Shown in pieces: positions 47,876 to 61,200 of a stretch of 64,000 nucleotides of DNA. The translations under genes were made by a program, and so were the position numbers. This stretch comes from Urophycis tenuis (taxonomy: Eukaryota > Chordata > Actinopteri > Gadiformes > Phycidae): contig JAXIVH010000029.1 in NCBI GenBank assembly GCA_036785325.1, forward strand, positions 2,865,408 through 2,929,407, read 5' to 3'. How positions within the stretch are numbered: the stretch's first letter is position 1; every line of letters begins with the position of its first letter. The notes below the pieces were generated by a model. The model ran no database searches. It saw only the letters and a program-made list of their open reading frames with translations, and was not told where the DNA came from.

Positions 47876-47879
47876 TTCT

Positions 47880-49020
47880 AGGTTTCTGAGCACTAATCCT
47901 CTCCTTTTTAGGCTGGCTGGCCTCTCGGCCTTCCTCAGTGCTAGGACCTGGTTCAGGGGTGCTGATGTCCTGCGAACTGTCGTTTATTTCCTGCCGCTGG
48001 ACTTCAAAAGCATTGAGGAGAAAACAGGCCAAACTGTAATTTCATCATTTGTTAGGTTATGATTCCATGAATGGAAGGGGGGTACTGTCATCATTTATTA
48101 GTTTTTATTGTTTTAATTCTTGTTGTTGGGTTGGATTATTTGTGGGGTTTTCCTTCATCTTGAAACACTCTTTACAGGCAGGTATTCAGAAAGGTGTCAA
48201 GGTACACAAACACATGCACACACCCACCCAAATGCACACATACATTTTATCAGCAATACAAGAGAGAGTTTTGTATTTTTATTTTTTAGAAAAAACAAGC
48301 AGTAGCCTACGCAACAATACTGCAGTGGGGCTTAAAAATACTACAAATATACCATCAGTTCAGTTTTTAATACTTTGTGAAATTTGTGCAAAAATGATTT
48401 TGTTTATTTTCCTTATTGTATTACGTTGTGATGAATCTGATGACACCATTATTGATCAACATTATGTTTATTATTAATCAACACTATTTCATAAGCCACG
48501 ACTCCTATTCATGTAGACTCCAAGGGAGTCCGCCTGGTGAGTAGACCTGCTCTTAGAGTAGTCCATTCATTAATTTGGTTACTCTTGAAACCCAAATGGG
48601 TTAACCCTTGATTAACGCATACATGTAGCCTATACATGTAATCAATTACTCAAGCCTGTAAATGTAATCTATAAATATAATTGGTTGCTCAAGACTATAA
48701 ATGAATTCTGTAAATGTAAATGGATACCCGTAAATGTAATCTATAAATGTATTAGTTACTCTAACCTTAATGTAATCTTTTAATGTTTGAAATCTTTTAA
48801 TGATGGAATCTATAAATCTATTATTAGTGTAACCTAAATGTATATCTGTAAATGTAATCAGCGACAATAAATCTGATTAGAGTAGTGTTATAGTCTTCAT
48901 GTGGGACTGTACTGACCTCTTTGTTATGTTATTATTATTCATGTGTGTTCCTCCTCTATGGTATGTTATATCTATATATTCTAACTCTCTAGCTTTGGAG
49001 GAGTTTAAACCACCAACACA
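47880..49020. other. Spacer with a short AATGTAATCTATA-type minisatellite
   Basis: At 48640-48890 words like AAATGTAATCTATAAATGTA recur irregularly. The rest has no gene that I recognise. Confidence 0.5.
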
Positions 49021-49028
49021 GACATACA

Positions 49029-49158
<130 letters not shown>

Positions 49159-49159
49159 A

Positions 49160-49664
49160 TACAAGGCCTCTAACAAGGCCTTTATTTACCACCTATTGTC
49201 CGCAACTTGACTCCTCTGTTGTCTTCCCCAAGTGGCCAAAGTGTGGTGAGGAGGAGGTCTAACCAGGGAAAACAATGTATTCCTTCATTCGGCTTCCAAG
49301 AGCTCAATTTAGCAGCAATGAAAGATTGAGAAATGCAAAGCTCTACTACAGCTCTCTGCTGCTTCCTACTGGTGGTCTGACTGCTCTGTCCTCATGTTTC
49401 ATGAAAGATATATATATATATATATACATATGATATGAACAAAGCAGATACACCTTTATACTGATACAGGCCTACGTGCTTAATATAAAAAAAAACCCCT
49501 CTAACTCCTCTGAATGAGTTAGAGGAGGACGTAGAGGAGGTAAAGGAGGAGGTAGAGGAGAAGCTAGAGGTGGAGGAGATCAGAGGCAGGATGGACTGAT
49601 TTTGTTTTTCCAGTAAGCCCATAAATGGTTTTTATCGTAACAACCTGCTGAACAAAAAATTATG
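49160..49664. other. Spacer with a purine-rich tract
   Basis: It contains a short TA run (49410-49428) and a GA-rich stretch (49505-49585, GAGGAGG/TAGAGGAG words). No gene is recognised. Confidence 0.5.
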
Positions 49665-50900
49665 TTACATTTACATTTAGGGCATTTAGCAGACGTTTTT
49701 GTCCAAAGCGACATACAAAAGTACATTTGTCAGAAGAAAGCAAAACACTCCATTGCTGCCAATACAGCAAGCAAGTCACCAGAACAAGTTGCAAGCATTC
49801 TAATTGCTAGTGAACAAGTGTGTCTTTTCCGGAAGATGGGGAGTGACTCCGCAGTCTTGACATTGGCAGGGACCTCGTTTCACCACTGCAGTGCCAAAGA
49901 GAGAAGAGTCGACCAGCTGAGGTAGTTAACCGGAGTGCTCGAGCAGGGGCATGGGGTATCACTAATGCTTGGAGGTAGGTAGGGGCTGTTCCATTGATGG
50001 CTTTGTAGGCCAGTAGCATCGTCTTGAATTTGATGTGAGCCACTACAGAGAGCCAGTGGAGGTCATGGAAGGGGGGGTCCCGTAGGTTGAGCACGAGGCG
50101 TCCTGCAGCGTTCTGGATCCGCTGCAACAGTTTAATCACAGTTGCAGGGAGTGTGGTTAAGAGTGAGTTGCAGTAGTCGAGGCGGGAGATGACAAGTGCT
50201 TGGGTCAGGAGCTGTGTCTCTTCCCTTGTGGGGAATGGCTGGATCTTGCGGATGTTGTAAAGAGCAACTCTGCATGATGGGGTCACTGCAGTGATAACAG
50301 CACAGGATAATTGGTTGTCCAGTATTACACCAAGGTTCCTTGCGGTCGGTGAAGGACATACTGTAATGCCCTCGACCGAGAAAAGTAGGTCCCTGTGAGG
50401 GCAGTCTTTACCCGGTATGAAGAGAAGCTCAGTCTTTGAGAGATTAAGCTTTAGGTGATGCACAGTTGTCCAAGTGCAGTTCTGAGATGCGTATTGCAAT
50501 CAGAGTGTCAGAGTGGGGGGAAGGAAGATAGCTGTAGAAGTGGGGCTAGGGAGGATAGCAAGGGGTTCATGGGGGGGGGGGGGGTTGAAGGGGCTCATAG
50601 AGCTCATGGGTGGACATGTTTTGGTGGAGTTGGGCGGCAATGGCTCTTTCCAAGATCTTACTAAGAAAGGGAGATTGGAGATCGGCCGGTTGGAGAGGTC
50701 ATCTGGGTCCAGACCTGGGGGGGGGGGGGGGGGGGGCGCCACAGGAGCTGCTGGTGAGTAGACTCTATTTTGGCCTGGAAGAAGTCCTGGAACCTGGAAC
50801 AGAGGTCGGGGTCACCAGCCTCTACAGCTATCATCCCTCCCCCCTCTCTGGTAAACTTAACCACTTTACCACTTCTCCTCTGAAGTCCACAGACTGATCA
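49665..50900 (-). pseudogene. L2-like (Maui-type) LINE remnant
   Basis: The minus strand reads, 5' to 3': FQDFFQAKIES near 50800, RPISNLPF and KILERAIAAQLHQ near 50700-50620, then, after a deletion near 50500, the RT C-terminus HLKLNLSKTELLFIPGKDCPH, ARNLGVILDNQL, SRLDYCNSLL and HDLHWLSV. The 3' end has the tail with TCTGCTAAATGCCC. The RT catalytic block is deleted. G runs at 50571-50585 and 50717-50736 add frame breaks. Confidence 0.8.
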
Positions 50901-52340
50901 CATCCAACCATGTGTGGCCTTGCCTAGGCCTATCACCAGACTACGCCACCCCCTAAGGTAAACTGGAATAGAGAGGGGGACTCTGTCCCAATAACGATCC
51001 AACACAGGTATTTAGCAAAAAAATAGAAAAGTCAAGTTTATTTTTGTTTCTCGTAAAAGTAAGGTGTCACTTCCGTTGGTCAATAAATAAATAAATACAT
51101 AGACATGAAAATGCATAGGAATGACCAAGCCACTGGGTGAGAGTCCTGAGCCGCTAGCACCTAGGCTAACAAGGGGGGGGCCTGCCTCCGATACCACACG
51201 TGAGCACACTAAAAGTCCATTGGACGCACACCACTACAAGTGCACCACTCAGGCACATTAAGAAAAGGGGGTTCACACTTCACTGCACTACACTGCACAT
51301 AAACTCATGGGTGAAAGACTGATCGTAGGGAGGACAGGCCAACCTGTATTCCTGACTAGGGCCCAATCACTTCCCAGGCCGATGGGAGGAGAATGACACA
51401 GGGGAGACAGATAACAAAATAACAAACAAACAAAAAGAAAACCCTCTAACCTGTGGCTCACAATCTACTCCTATCCATATACATACCACTAGGCCCCCAG
51501 GCTAGAGGTGAAAAAGAAAACCAAATGTACACGCATCTTAAAAGCAGCACCCGGACATACAATCACACATTAAACAAACACAGAGAACAGCAGCCGACAA
51601 TGCTGTATAGCTGTGTGCTTCTATAAAGAGAGAGAGCAAGCAGAGAACATCTTTAAGTGTTGGCAAGCAGAGCAGAATCGCAAGCATAAACTCATTCCAC
51701 AACTGGATTCAGATAAGCAAGGAACATTGATTCATGCAAAAGGCCATTCACTGAGAGAACGCAGAGCAGTTATTTGTTAGCCAGTGCGCAACATACAGAA
51801 AAGTTTTCATGATAGCCAGTGTGCTACATACAGAGCAGTGTTAGGTTAGCAACTGTGCTACATGCAACACACAAGCAAGCGTTAGGCTACTTAATAGCCG
51901 GGTGCATGAAAGACACACAATATAGGCAAAACAAAACGTACCTTAACTGTCTACACGCCGCACCAGAGAAGATAGTGCAGCCGGCGTCTATACCCTGCTG
52001 GCAACCACACTGTTGGACACACACACGTAACATGTTGCCATCAGTTAAATGTAAACACGCAGACACATAGACCGGCTGACGTGTTGAGCAACATACCTGG
52101 CGCACTAACGCTTCCAAACAAGCAAAGCAAGACGTAGCTTAGTTTACACTCACACATAGGAGAGAAGAGAACCATTTCCGACATACCTTGCTGCCGAAGA
52201 CTCAGGACACAGCGAAGACTCCACCATCAGCAATGGACGACTACCGGCATGAGGACCCAAGGCGTCTATATCTGTGCCCGCCCCGGCTTAACCAATATGT
52301 GACCAATCACAGCCCTTTCTAATGATGCAAAGCCCGTAAG
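50901..52340. other. Unrecognised spacer between opposed LINE remnants
   Basis: No convincing ORF or repeat family is seen. The base composition is more balanced than that of the neighbours. It may be older unique sequence. Confidence 0.4.
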
Positions 52341-52344
52341 AGAA

Positions 52345-53384
52345 GTGACAGAGGTAAAGCAAAATAAAAGTTCCCCACCCCCATTGGTCCCACCGGCTAC
52401 ACATGCAACCACCTGTCCCCTTGACCAAATCACCTCTTCCCTTCTCCAGGCCATATCTACCAACATCCTATCATTCATCACATCCCTCATTAACTCTTCC
52501 CTCACCTCGGGTCTCGTCCCTGCACCCTTCAAAACTGCCAGAGTCAAACCGCTCCTCAAGAAGCCTACCCTCAACACTGCTGACATCCAGAACTACAGAC
52601 CGGTATCTCTGCTGTCATTACTTTCAAAAACCCTGGAACGTGCATTCTCTAACCAACTGTCCTAATACCTCTCAGAAAACAACTTGCTTGATCCCCATCA
52701 GTTTGGCTTCAAGACTGCACACTCTACAGAGACGGCCCTCTTGATGGTGATCGAGTCCCTTCCTGCCGCCAAGGCCTCTTCCCTCTCATCAGTGCTTGTT
52801 CTCCTCGACCTGTCTGCGGCGTCCCACACCGTGAACCACCAGACCCTCCTCACCACTCTCGCTGATCTCTGCATTACTGACACTGCGCTGGCCTGGTTCA
52901 CATCTTACCTTATGAATCACACTTATCAGGTTGTATGGAATGGCTCCCTGTCCTGTCCTCTCTTAACACCGGTGTCCCTCAAGGCTCAGTACTAGGACTG
53001 TTCTCTCTATATACCAGATCTTTAGGCTCAGTAATCACATCACAAGGTTTTTCTTATCACTGTTATGTGGACGGTACTCAACTGTTCCTCTCCTTTCCCC
53101 CCTCAGACACTCTGATTGCAACACGCATTTCAGAATGTCTGGCAGAGATAAGCACTTGGAGACCTGCGCATCACCTAAAGCTCAATCTCGTAAAGACTGA
53201 GCTTCTCTTCATACCGGGTAAAGTCTGCCCTCACAGGGACCTACTGGTCTCAGTTGAGGGCATTACAGTATGTCCTTCACCGACCGTGAGGAACCATGGC
53301 GTAATACTTGACAACCAACAGTCCTGCAATGCATCTGCTCCTTACAACATCAGCAGAATCCAGTCTTCTTATTCCTTGAACTAG
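52345..53384 (+). pseudogene. L2-like (Maui-type) LINE reverse transcriptase, inactive
   Basis: The plus strand gives an RT start (VKPLLKKPTL, NYRPVSLLSLLSKTLERAF), a stop at 52663-52665, then NLLDPHQFGFKTAHSTETAL, LVLLDLSAA, a frameshift near 52950, NTGVPQGSVLG, and YVDGTQLFLSFPP, where active enzymes have YADD. It is truncated after ILDNQQSC. It belongs to the same family as the minus-strand copy at 49665-50900. Confidence 0.8.
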
Positions 53385-54150
53385 GTGTACTGAACCAGGT
53401 GTAGTGAACCAGATGTACTAAACCAGAAACTGAACCAGGATTACTGAAGCAGATATTCTGAACCAGGTGTACTGAACCAGATAGAGAACCAGATGTACTA
53501 AACCAAGTGCACTGACTCAGATACTCAACCAGGAGTACCAAACCAGACCAACAGACCAGGTGTAGGGCCACCAGCTCTGAGAACATATTGCACAAATGGA
53601 TTAAATAATTATTCTGATGACACAGAAAAAAACCCCACAAGATCACAAACAGACACAAACATATACACCCAAAGATAACAGATAAGAAGGCTCATCACGT
53701 TGCATCCTGTAGCCATATCTGGAGATGCAGTGATGCAGTGATGAAGCATGAAAGTTTCTAGAGTATATGTTGGTAAGGGTGAAATGGTGAAGAGGTCACA
53801 AATAGTCCGGTTTATCTCACTTACAAGAGACAGTTTAGTTGAGTTGATTTTAACCATATATGGTGTTGTTTAGATCAGTGGTTCTCAACTGGTCTGGCCT
53901 TGGGACCCACCATCACCCCTTAATGACAAGCCGTGACCCAAATCAAGGAAAATGTATTTATCATAACTTAACACATCAGTAACTGTACTATTAAACTATT
54001 CAGTCACTTATTCAGGCAATAAAAAAATAGAGGGCACTCCACTGCATAAAAAATCCTCTTCAAAATAAAAGCACAGCACATTTTTTTTTGCCCGGATAAA
54101 GGCCCGCGACCCACTGAAAACGGCCCCGTGACCCACTTTTGAGTCGCGAC

Positions 54151-55100
54151 CAGGGGTGAAAGTAAACTGCTCCTGGCCGGTATGGCGTACCACTAAAAGA
54201 TTTGGGGGGGGGTACGCCGTACCGGAAAGAAAAATACACTTTCAGTATGACAACACACCTGCTAATGTCAACTTACCAGAAGCAACACGTTTTCCCCAAT
54301 ATACATTGCATATAACTCGTTCTGAACTGTCTCTGAATTGTGTCTGAACCTTCCGTGCAGTGTTTCACTCCACAGACAACGAGCGAGATAGCGCGCGTGC
54401 TGCTTAACCACGTTGCGCCAACGTGCGCAACGTGGTATCCAAAGTGTTTTAGTAGACAGACGTTTATTGCAAAGTCTCCCAAATAAAAACAACATATACA
54501 GAAAAATGTTGATGTTGATATTCTGTTTTTATATGTGCAGTGTTTCGTTGGACAGACAATGAGAGAGCTACTCAGTGCGCGTACGGCTTAACCAGATCTT
54601 GCGTCAAAGTGCGCAGCTGGTAATCAAAAGTGTGTTTAAGCAGACAGACGTTTGTTGCAAAGTCTCCAAAATAAAAAAGCAGACTGTGAGAGGGGTTTCA
54701 GCACAATGAACAGCATTATAACAAAGTATAGAAACAAACTGACAACAAGAAAAGCAGCAAACCTCCTCTTCATCAACACAGTGGGACCACCATGCAAGCA
54801 GTGGGATCCCCTTCCTTATGTAAAGACTTGGCTGGGTAAAGGGAGGAGAGCTGCTCACTCATCAAGCTGCAGGGGCGATTCTAGGTTCTGACTTTTGGGG
54901 GGGCTCAGCCCCCAGGAAGCCAGGGGGCTGATCTATCAATCCAATGCTCCGCACGCACTATGGGTCAGTATGATGGTACCGATGGTACCGTCTGTGACTA
55001 AATCTGATGCATTTACATGTCTTTAAGGCCATGTCAATTAATGTACATTGTCCCTTTCTTAAATAAATAAAACAAGAAATAAAAACTACTTTCACCCCTG
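54151..55100. mobile_element. hAT-type element (nested)
   Basis: The perfect ends CAGGGGTGAAAGTA and TACTTTCACCCCTG lie inside the outer hAT. Flanks GTCGCGAC and GTTGCGCC differ at two positions and may be the 8-bp target duplication. Two similar blocks of about 140 bp (54353-54490 and 54535-54675), sharing GACAGACGTTTRTTGCAAAG, form an internal tandem duplication. Confidence 0.85.
54675..54891 (+). pseudogene. hAT transposase C-terminal dimerisation fragment
   Basis: The frame reads ADCERGFSTMNSIITKYRNK, NLLFINTVGP and WDPLPYVKTWLGKGRRAA. This is the C-terminal dimerisation region of hAT transposases of the ZBED/KIAA1586-like kind. The catalytic core is absent, so the nested element is a deletion derivative. 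Confidence 0.8.
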
Positions 55101-55977
55101 GTTGCGCCCCACCAGTTGAGAACTACTGGTTAAGATCACTCTATGTGAGCAGAAACCAGTTAGTACTGATGTTAGTGCTAATACTGGGTCAGGTCCAACG
55201 AGGAAATAATGTTAGCTTGGCTGATACTGTGTGGTCTAATGAGGCAATAGATTAAATTAATTTACATCAGCAGTTGATGAAATGCTTGACCAGAAGATAA
55301 ATCAAACTCTTGGTGTGAAGAAACATCCTGTGAGCCGTGGCTTACAGGAAACGCTGCAAACCCTCTTGCTGCAGATCTCCAGCTCCTAGTTTGTCTTCCT
55401 CTCTCACTCTGTTGGTCTGGAGATATTGAAGCATACAGATAAATAAAGAGAACTTAAAGGGAGGAATCCGTTTGTGAATTTTATGCGCTTGCATGGTTCT
55501 TGCACTTTTTGGGTTGTATCTTCATTGTTGAAGGCACTTTTTGGAAGTCTGGACAGAAGTGTCAATATGTTAGACCAAATGCAGGAAAACGGCAAACAGT
55601 TAGAGTTTTGAGTTTGATATTTTGACAAAAACTGGTTTTATTTGACAAAATAAATACTACAACAGATAGTGGAGAATCATAAATACAAACATAACTGCAG
55701 TCAAAATAATATAAACACGAATGACAAAAGTTCAATATAAAACTGGTTTGTGTGTGTAAATAATGTATGTTAGAATGAGTAAAAGTTAAACAACAAAAGT
55801 CAGCAAAACACAAATTTTGCCATTCCCATAGTGTGCTAAGAGTTAAGTTGTATGAATATGAATAGAAATCTTTTTATTTGTATTTCCTGACAGTTATGGT
55901 TCAGATTGACAGCTGATGATTGGTCAGAATTAGAACATGTGACCTTGTTTTTCCAGCTGATAAAGCAGAGGTGAAGC

Positions 55978-57577
55978 ATGAAACCAGAAACAGTGGAAGC
56001 TTTCCAGAGTGGAACCATGGACACCAGCCTTGAACTGCACTCTCGAATCACTGAGGAACCTGAGCACATGACTGTGGAAAGGGAGGAGACCAGGAAGAGA
56101 AGATCTGGTAGGAGCCTTTTTAGAGGATTTAAAGGAAATAATCCAGTATAAAGAGTTTAAACTACATACTGTACATCTCAAGATTTACATTTCGTAAACG
56201 TAATAAATGTATGTCTGATGTATGTATCTATGTATGTATGTATGTATGTATGTATGTATGTATGTATGTATGTATGTATGTATGTGTATGTATGTATGTA
56301 TGTATGTATGTATGTATGTATGTATGTATGTATGTATGGATGTATGTATGTATGTATGTATGTGTATGTATGTATGTATGTATGTATGTATGTATGTATG
56401 TATGTATGTATGTATGGATGTATGTATGTGTATGTATGTATGTATGTATGTTTATGCCCTGTGCAAATAGTGCAATAAATGTGTGCCAATGTTTTTTTTT
56501 TATGCATATCTTCTGCATATCTAGGTTGCTCATTTAACTGTCTTGATATCAAGTGGACTTATGGATTTAACCCAATTTCATGAAGTTACTAATGAATATG
56601 ATCGTATCTCACAATATCCCAAACTACATATCCTTATATTTGCTGTGTTGTAAATGACCCTGGTGGCACACAAGCCACATGTTGCCCATGTATTACTGTA
56701 TGAAATACTATATGTATTACTGTATGTATTACACAATTACATTTTGTCTGTTAAATAAGGAGTTGCATGATAGTTGCTGTTGGTGAGTACATAACGAATG
56801 AGAACTTGTGTTGTAGCTCTTCTGTTGGTAAAGCTAACTCATACTGCTAGCAGTCCCTCTGCTGTTGTTGCTGTGGTAGCTGTTGTAGTGGTGGCAGCTG
56901 TTGCTGATGTTTTGTAGCTGTTGCTGTTCATGTAGCTTTTACAGTGGTAGCTGCTGTTACTGTAGTTGTAGTGGCTAAAGAGTTGGAGGTTTTGGTGATA
57001 ACATAAAGGAACATTGGAACATTGTGTTTGTAGCTATTCAGTTGCTGTAGTTAAAGTGGGTGTTTTGGCGAAACTGTCGCTCTCTACATCATCCGCAGGA
57101 TCCGACCATTCCTCCCAAGGGAAGCAACACAGATCCTGACCCAAGCACTTGTCATCTCCCGCCTAGACGACTGCAACTCGCTCTTACAAACCTACCCCCA
57201 TGCTCTGCTTGCTCTCATGCAATTTCCCTCAGGGATCAATAAAGTCTGTCTGTCTGTCTGTCTTGTATGTTGTATGTCTTTATAATCGCTCTTTGTAACT
57301 TGGCACTTAGCCAGAAATGTTGTGTACTAGCAATGGTTAACCTAGCAATTGGAATGCTTGAAACTTGTTCTGGTGACTTTCTTACTGTATTAGCAGCAAT
57401 TAAATGTTTCACCTTTTTATGACAAAATGTACTCTATGTAAGTCGCTTTGGACCAAAGTGTCTGCTAAATGCCCTCAATGTAAATGTAAGATAATTCTTT
57501 GTTCAGCAAATGACTGTATGCATTACTGTATGTATTACAGTATGTGTATGTATGTAGGTATTACTATAGATAGATAA

Positions 57578-57623
<46 letters not shown>

Positions 57624-58164
57624 GGATAGATATATATATACTTTATTGATCCCAAGATGGGAAATTACAGATGTATGTATGTGTATGTATATGTGAATAA
57701 TAAGGGAATAATAACAAGTATACAAGAGAACAGAACTTGTTCTCCTTCAGTATGTTCTAAATTCAACACTAGAGCTACAGTACCAGAAGTGAGGTCCTAA
57801 GTGTTCTCAGTCTGCATTTAGAGGTCTTGTATGTTGTCTTGAAGATGAGGAGGGATTCTGCAGACTGTAGGGAGGCTGACTGGACTGTGAATGATATCCT
57901 CACAGTATGAATATATCTGTGTGTACATTACAATGTGTGTGTGTGTGTGTGTCCTACTCCTAAACAGCTCTAAAGACCTACAGCATTGTCAATCTGAGCT
58001 TCGGACTGCTATGTATTCTCATAATCTTCCTGCGTCTCAGTGAGTCTCAATCATAGCATTCTGAATATAATGACCATAATAACAGTAGAAATAATACTAA
58101 TGTTAATATGAATGATGATAACAGTAATTGGAATGCTGATTATGTTAAGTGTTATTGTTATTAT

Positions 58165-58218
<54 letters not shown>

Positions 58219-61200
58219 CAGCATCAGTAGCATCCTATCATGCTTCCTTTCAGGGTGGATGGGCTTTGTGTTTGATTGGTTGTGGGTTTTGTTTAGAGAC
58301 GATGTTGTTTTGTTTTAGAGCTGATTTCTTCTGTTGTCTTCTGTGGTCTCCTATAGTGGCATCTTCTGAGGAAAGAGAGCCCTTAATGGATAAAGTTGGT
58401 GAGTGTTTTATAGAAGTTCTGAAAGCTCTTGGGGCGGCATAGCTCAGGTAGAGCGGGTGGACAGAGCAGGCGTCCACCAACTGTAGGGTCGGCGGTTCGA
58501 TTCCCTTGATCCCCCTTCTCCAACTGTCCACATGTCAAACCCCACAAATGTACTAATTGTAAGTCTCTTTGGACAAAAGCATCTAAAGCAACTAAATGCC
58601 CCTTTACACCTTTAGTTCTAAAATCAATCATGTTTTAAAACTTACTTTAAAAAATACTTTTTGATTTTGTGATTAATGTGAACGTCCCCTCTTCATTATA
58701 ACTTAACATTTTATATTGTCAGGGTAACCGAGCATAGACTATGTTGAACTTTGAACCAAATAAAATAAACAGGATGTCCCCCTTCTGGCAGCACGGTGGT
58801 ACTGACGGTGTTGTTAGCCTCCTCCTCGACAGGGTGAGCAGTAGAATCAACAGCGCCTGAAAGTGCTTGTTTTGGCCACTGACCCTCTCAAATTATTTTC
58901 CATCATTATGGAAAGGATCCCTACAGATAAATACTGCTTCTCACTTTGCCTTTTGCTTGATCACAGTCTGTTTGTATTGTGTCTAAGTCTAGCTCACTCT
59001 CTCTCTGAACTCTTGTAGTTGTTGCATTGTTGCAGGATATCTATTACAACAGTACCTTTTTGAGTATATTTTGCACAAATTTTTTCTACAACGCTATTTT
59101 GTATTTTGTACTTGTATTTGTATTTTTTGTGCCATACTTGTATTTTGTGTTGTCTGTACAATGTCTGTTTGTCTGGTTGTTCATTTTGTTCATTTGCACC
59201 GCAGGTCTGAGAGGACTGCAATTTCATCTGTGCTATATGCCTGCCATGTAGCACACTTGACAATAAAGTTACTTGAAGTACTTGAACTTGAAGAATCTCA
59301 ACTCTCCTTCCCCCAAATCTTTTAGATAACACTAAACTGGGCGTTCATTAACCCAACAAAACAAACAAGCTCTCACTGACATTTCCACCGTTCTCTTCCA
59401 GCAACGACTCAACTCAACTCTCATTGAGTGTTTGTGGGACACAATAACAAACAGGCCGGATCAAAAGAAAGGCTAAGAAACAAGGGATCTAGGGATCCTT
59501 TCCATAATGGGCCATCATTAGTGGCAAAACAAGCACTTTCAGAGGACGTACATTTAGGGGGCGATATTGTCCCAAGGATTACCTTGCAGCCTTTGTCTGC
59601 ATCAGTCCCTTGGACACACAATGATCAGAAAATAGCCTCGGAAAGGATCGGAAAACTGTTCCTTCAAGCCAGGTTTACAGTTGTACGTAAGGCACTTCTG
59701 TGAAGACAGACATATTTCTTTTGTGGTGTCCTACAAAAGGTCAGGTTTCTATTGTAGCCTACTGAGATCAGGGGCCTCATGTACTAACAATTGCGTGGAT
59801 TTTCTACTGAAACATGGCGTACGCACAAAGCCAGAAACCGCCGCACGCACAAAAAAAATCAGATGTATCAATCTGAGCGTACGCCTGAACCCAAGCACAT
59901 TTCCTTTGTACATACCAAATCAACGTGGAATTGAGCGCACGTGCACGAGTATCAGACTTCTCCCTGTCCACGCCCCTATTCAATTATGTTAATCATATTT
60001 AAATGAGCCCTGCATCAGGGATTCCCCTCTGTACGATCATAGAAAGAGAATGAGCACATCTAAAAAGCGAAAATTTACCGAGTGCGAACTGGAGACTCTC
60101 CTGACTGAGGTGGAGGCTCGGAGGGTGGTTTTATTTGGCAGTTTGTCCTCCGGAATTAACAGCAAGCGGAAGAGGAGTGAGTGGGACAGCGTGTGTGAGG
60201 CGGTCAACGCTGTGGGTTCAGAGAGCCGCACACACGCTGAACTTAAAAAGAAGTGGTCAGATATAAAAATGGAAGTTAAAAGGAGGACTGCTGCCCACCG
60301 TCCCTTCATGAGACCTATTGCCCTCTCAACGACTGACCGAGTGCGGGTATGGAGGTCATTGTACCTCCGCTCTCGGTCAGTCTGAGGGTTGGTCAGAGGG
60401 ATCATAAGCCACGTCCTCAGTGGGTAGCCACGGTCGCCTGGGGTTAATTGAAAGCAGGCAGTATGAGTAAACTGGATTTGTTGTTCCCATTTCTTAGTTT
60501 TATACACCACTTACATGGATCACACACTATTGTTATAAATTAATGCCGAAGGGCGCCGGGGAAAAGGTGGGGCTGATAATGACATTTCACACTTTACGCA
60601 CGGGTTTATTAACATGAGTACTTTGCACACAGAGACAGGGGCTTGTACGAAAGATCCGAAGCTGTTGCTTAACCAGCGAATCAATCACACAAACAAGTAA
60701 TGATGCTGTGAAGACAGGATAGTATTTGGGGACGTACACTCAATGCGCATCACGGGGATATTAGGACAATTAAAAAAATACAATTACTCACCAAGAAGCC
60801 ACCCATCGCGCACAATGCCAGCCTGCAGTCTGTTCCCAACTATGCTGTTACTCAGAATATATGAGTCGTGCGTTGAACCAGGCCACCTCGCCACAATGTT
60901 GGTTAATAACATTTGCGCATCACATATAATTTGTAGTCTACATTTATTTAATGGAAATGTTTCCTGTTCACATATACAAATTCGTCATGTGATGGTGCTT
61001 TTATGGCAATGTGAGTGCAGTCGACAGCTCCGATTATATTAGGAAAACCGGCTCTCGCTGCAAATTGCGCTTTAATGTTGACCTGTTCAGCTGCATTGTA
61101 TGGGAATGTTATATACCTGGCTGACAGGCGGATGAGTCCGGCCCACACGGCTGGCATGGCCCGGCTCAGGGTCGACTGGCATATACCCGATCGGTCGGCC

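Larger units (their letters stand above)
53876..55128. mobile_element. hAT-type element (outer)
   Basis: The inverted ends CAGTGGTTCTCAACTGG and CCAGTTGAGAACTACTG differ at one base. The flanks GTTTAGAT (53868-53875) and GTTAAGAT (55129-55136) are an 8-bp target duplication with one mismatch. Its own body is short because most of it is the second hAT inside. Confidence 0.9.

Noticed and set aside
56178..56552. Met-Tyr-Val-Cys or Ile-His-Thr repeat proteins
   Set aside because: They are translations of the TATG microsatellite.
58431..58510. A tRNA gene
   Set aside because: A and B boxes are present, but the cloverleaf arms do not pair well by eye and the sequence runs into an L2-type tail, so it is a tRNA-derived SINE.
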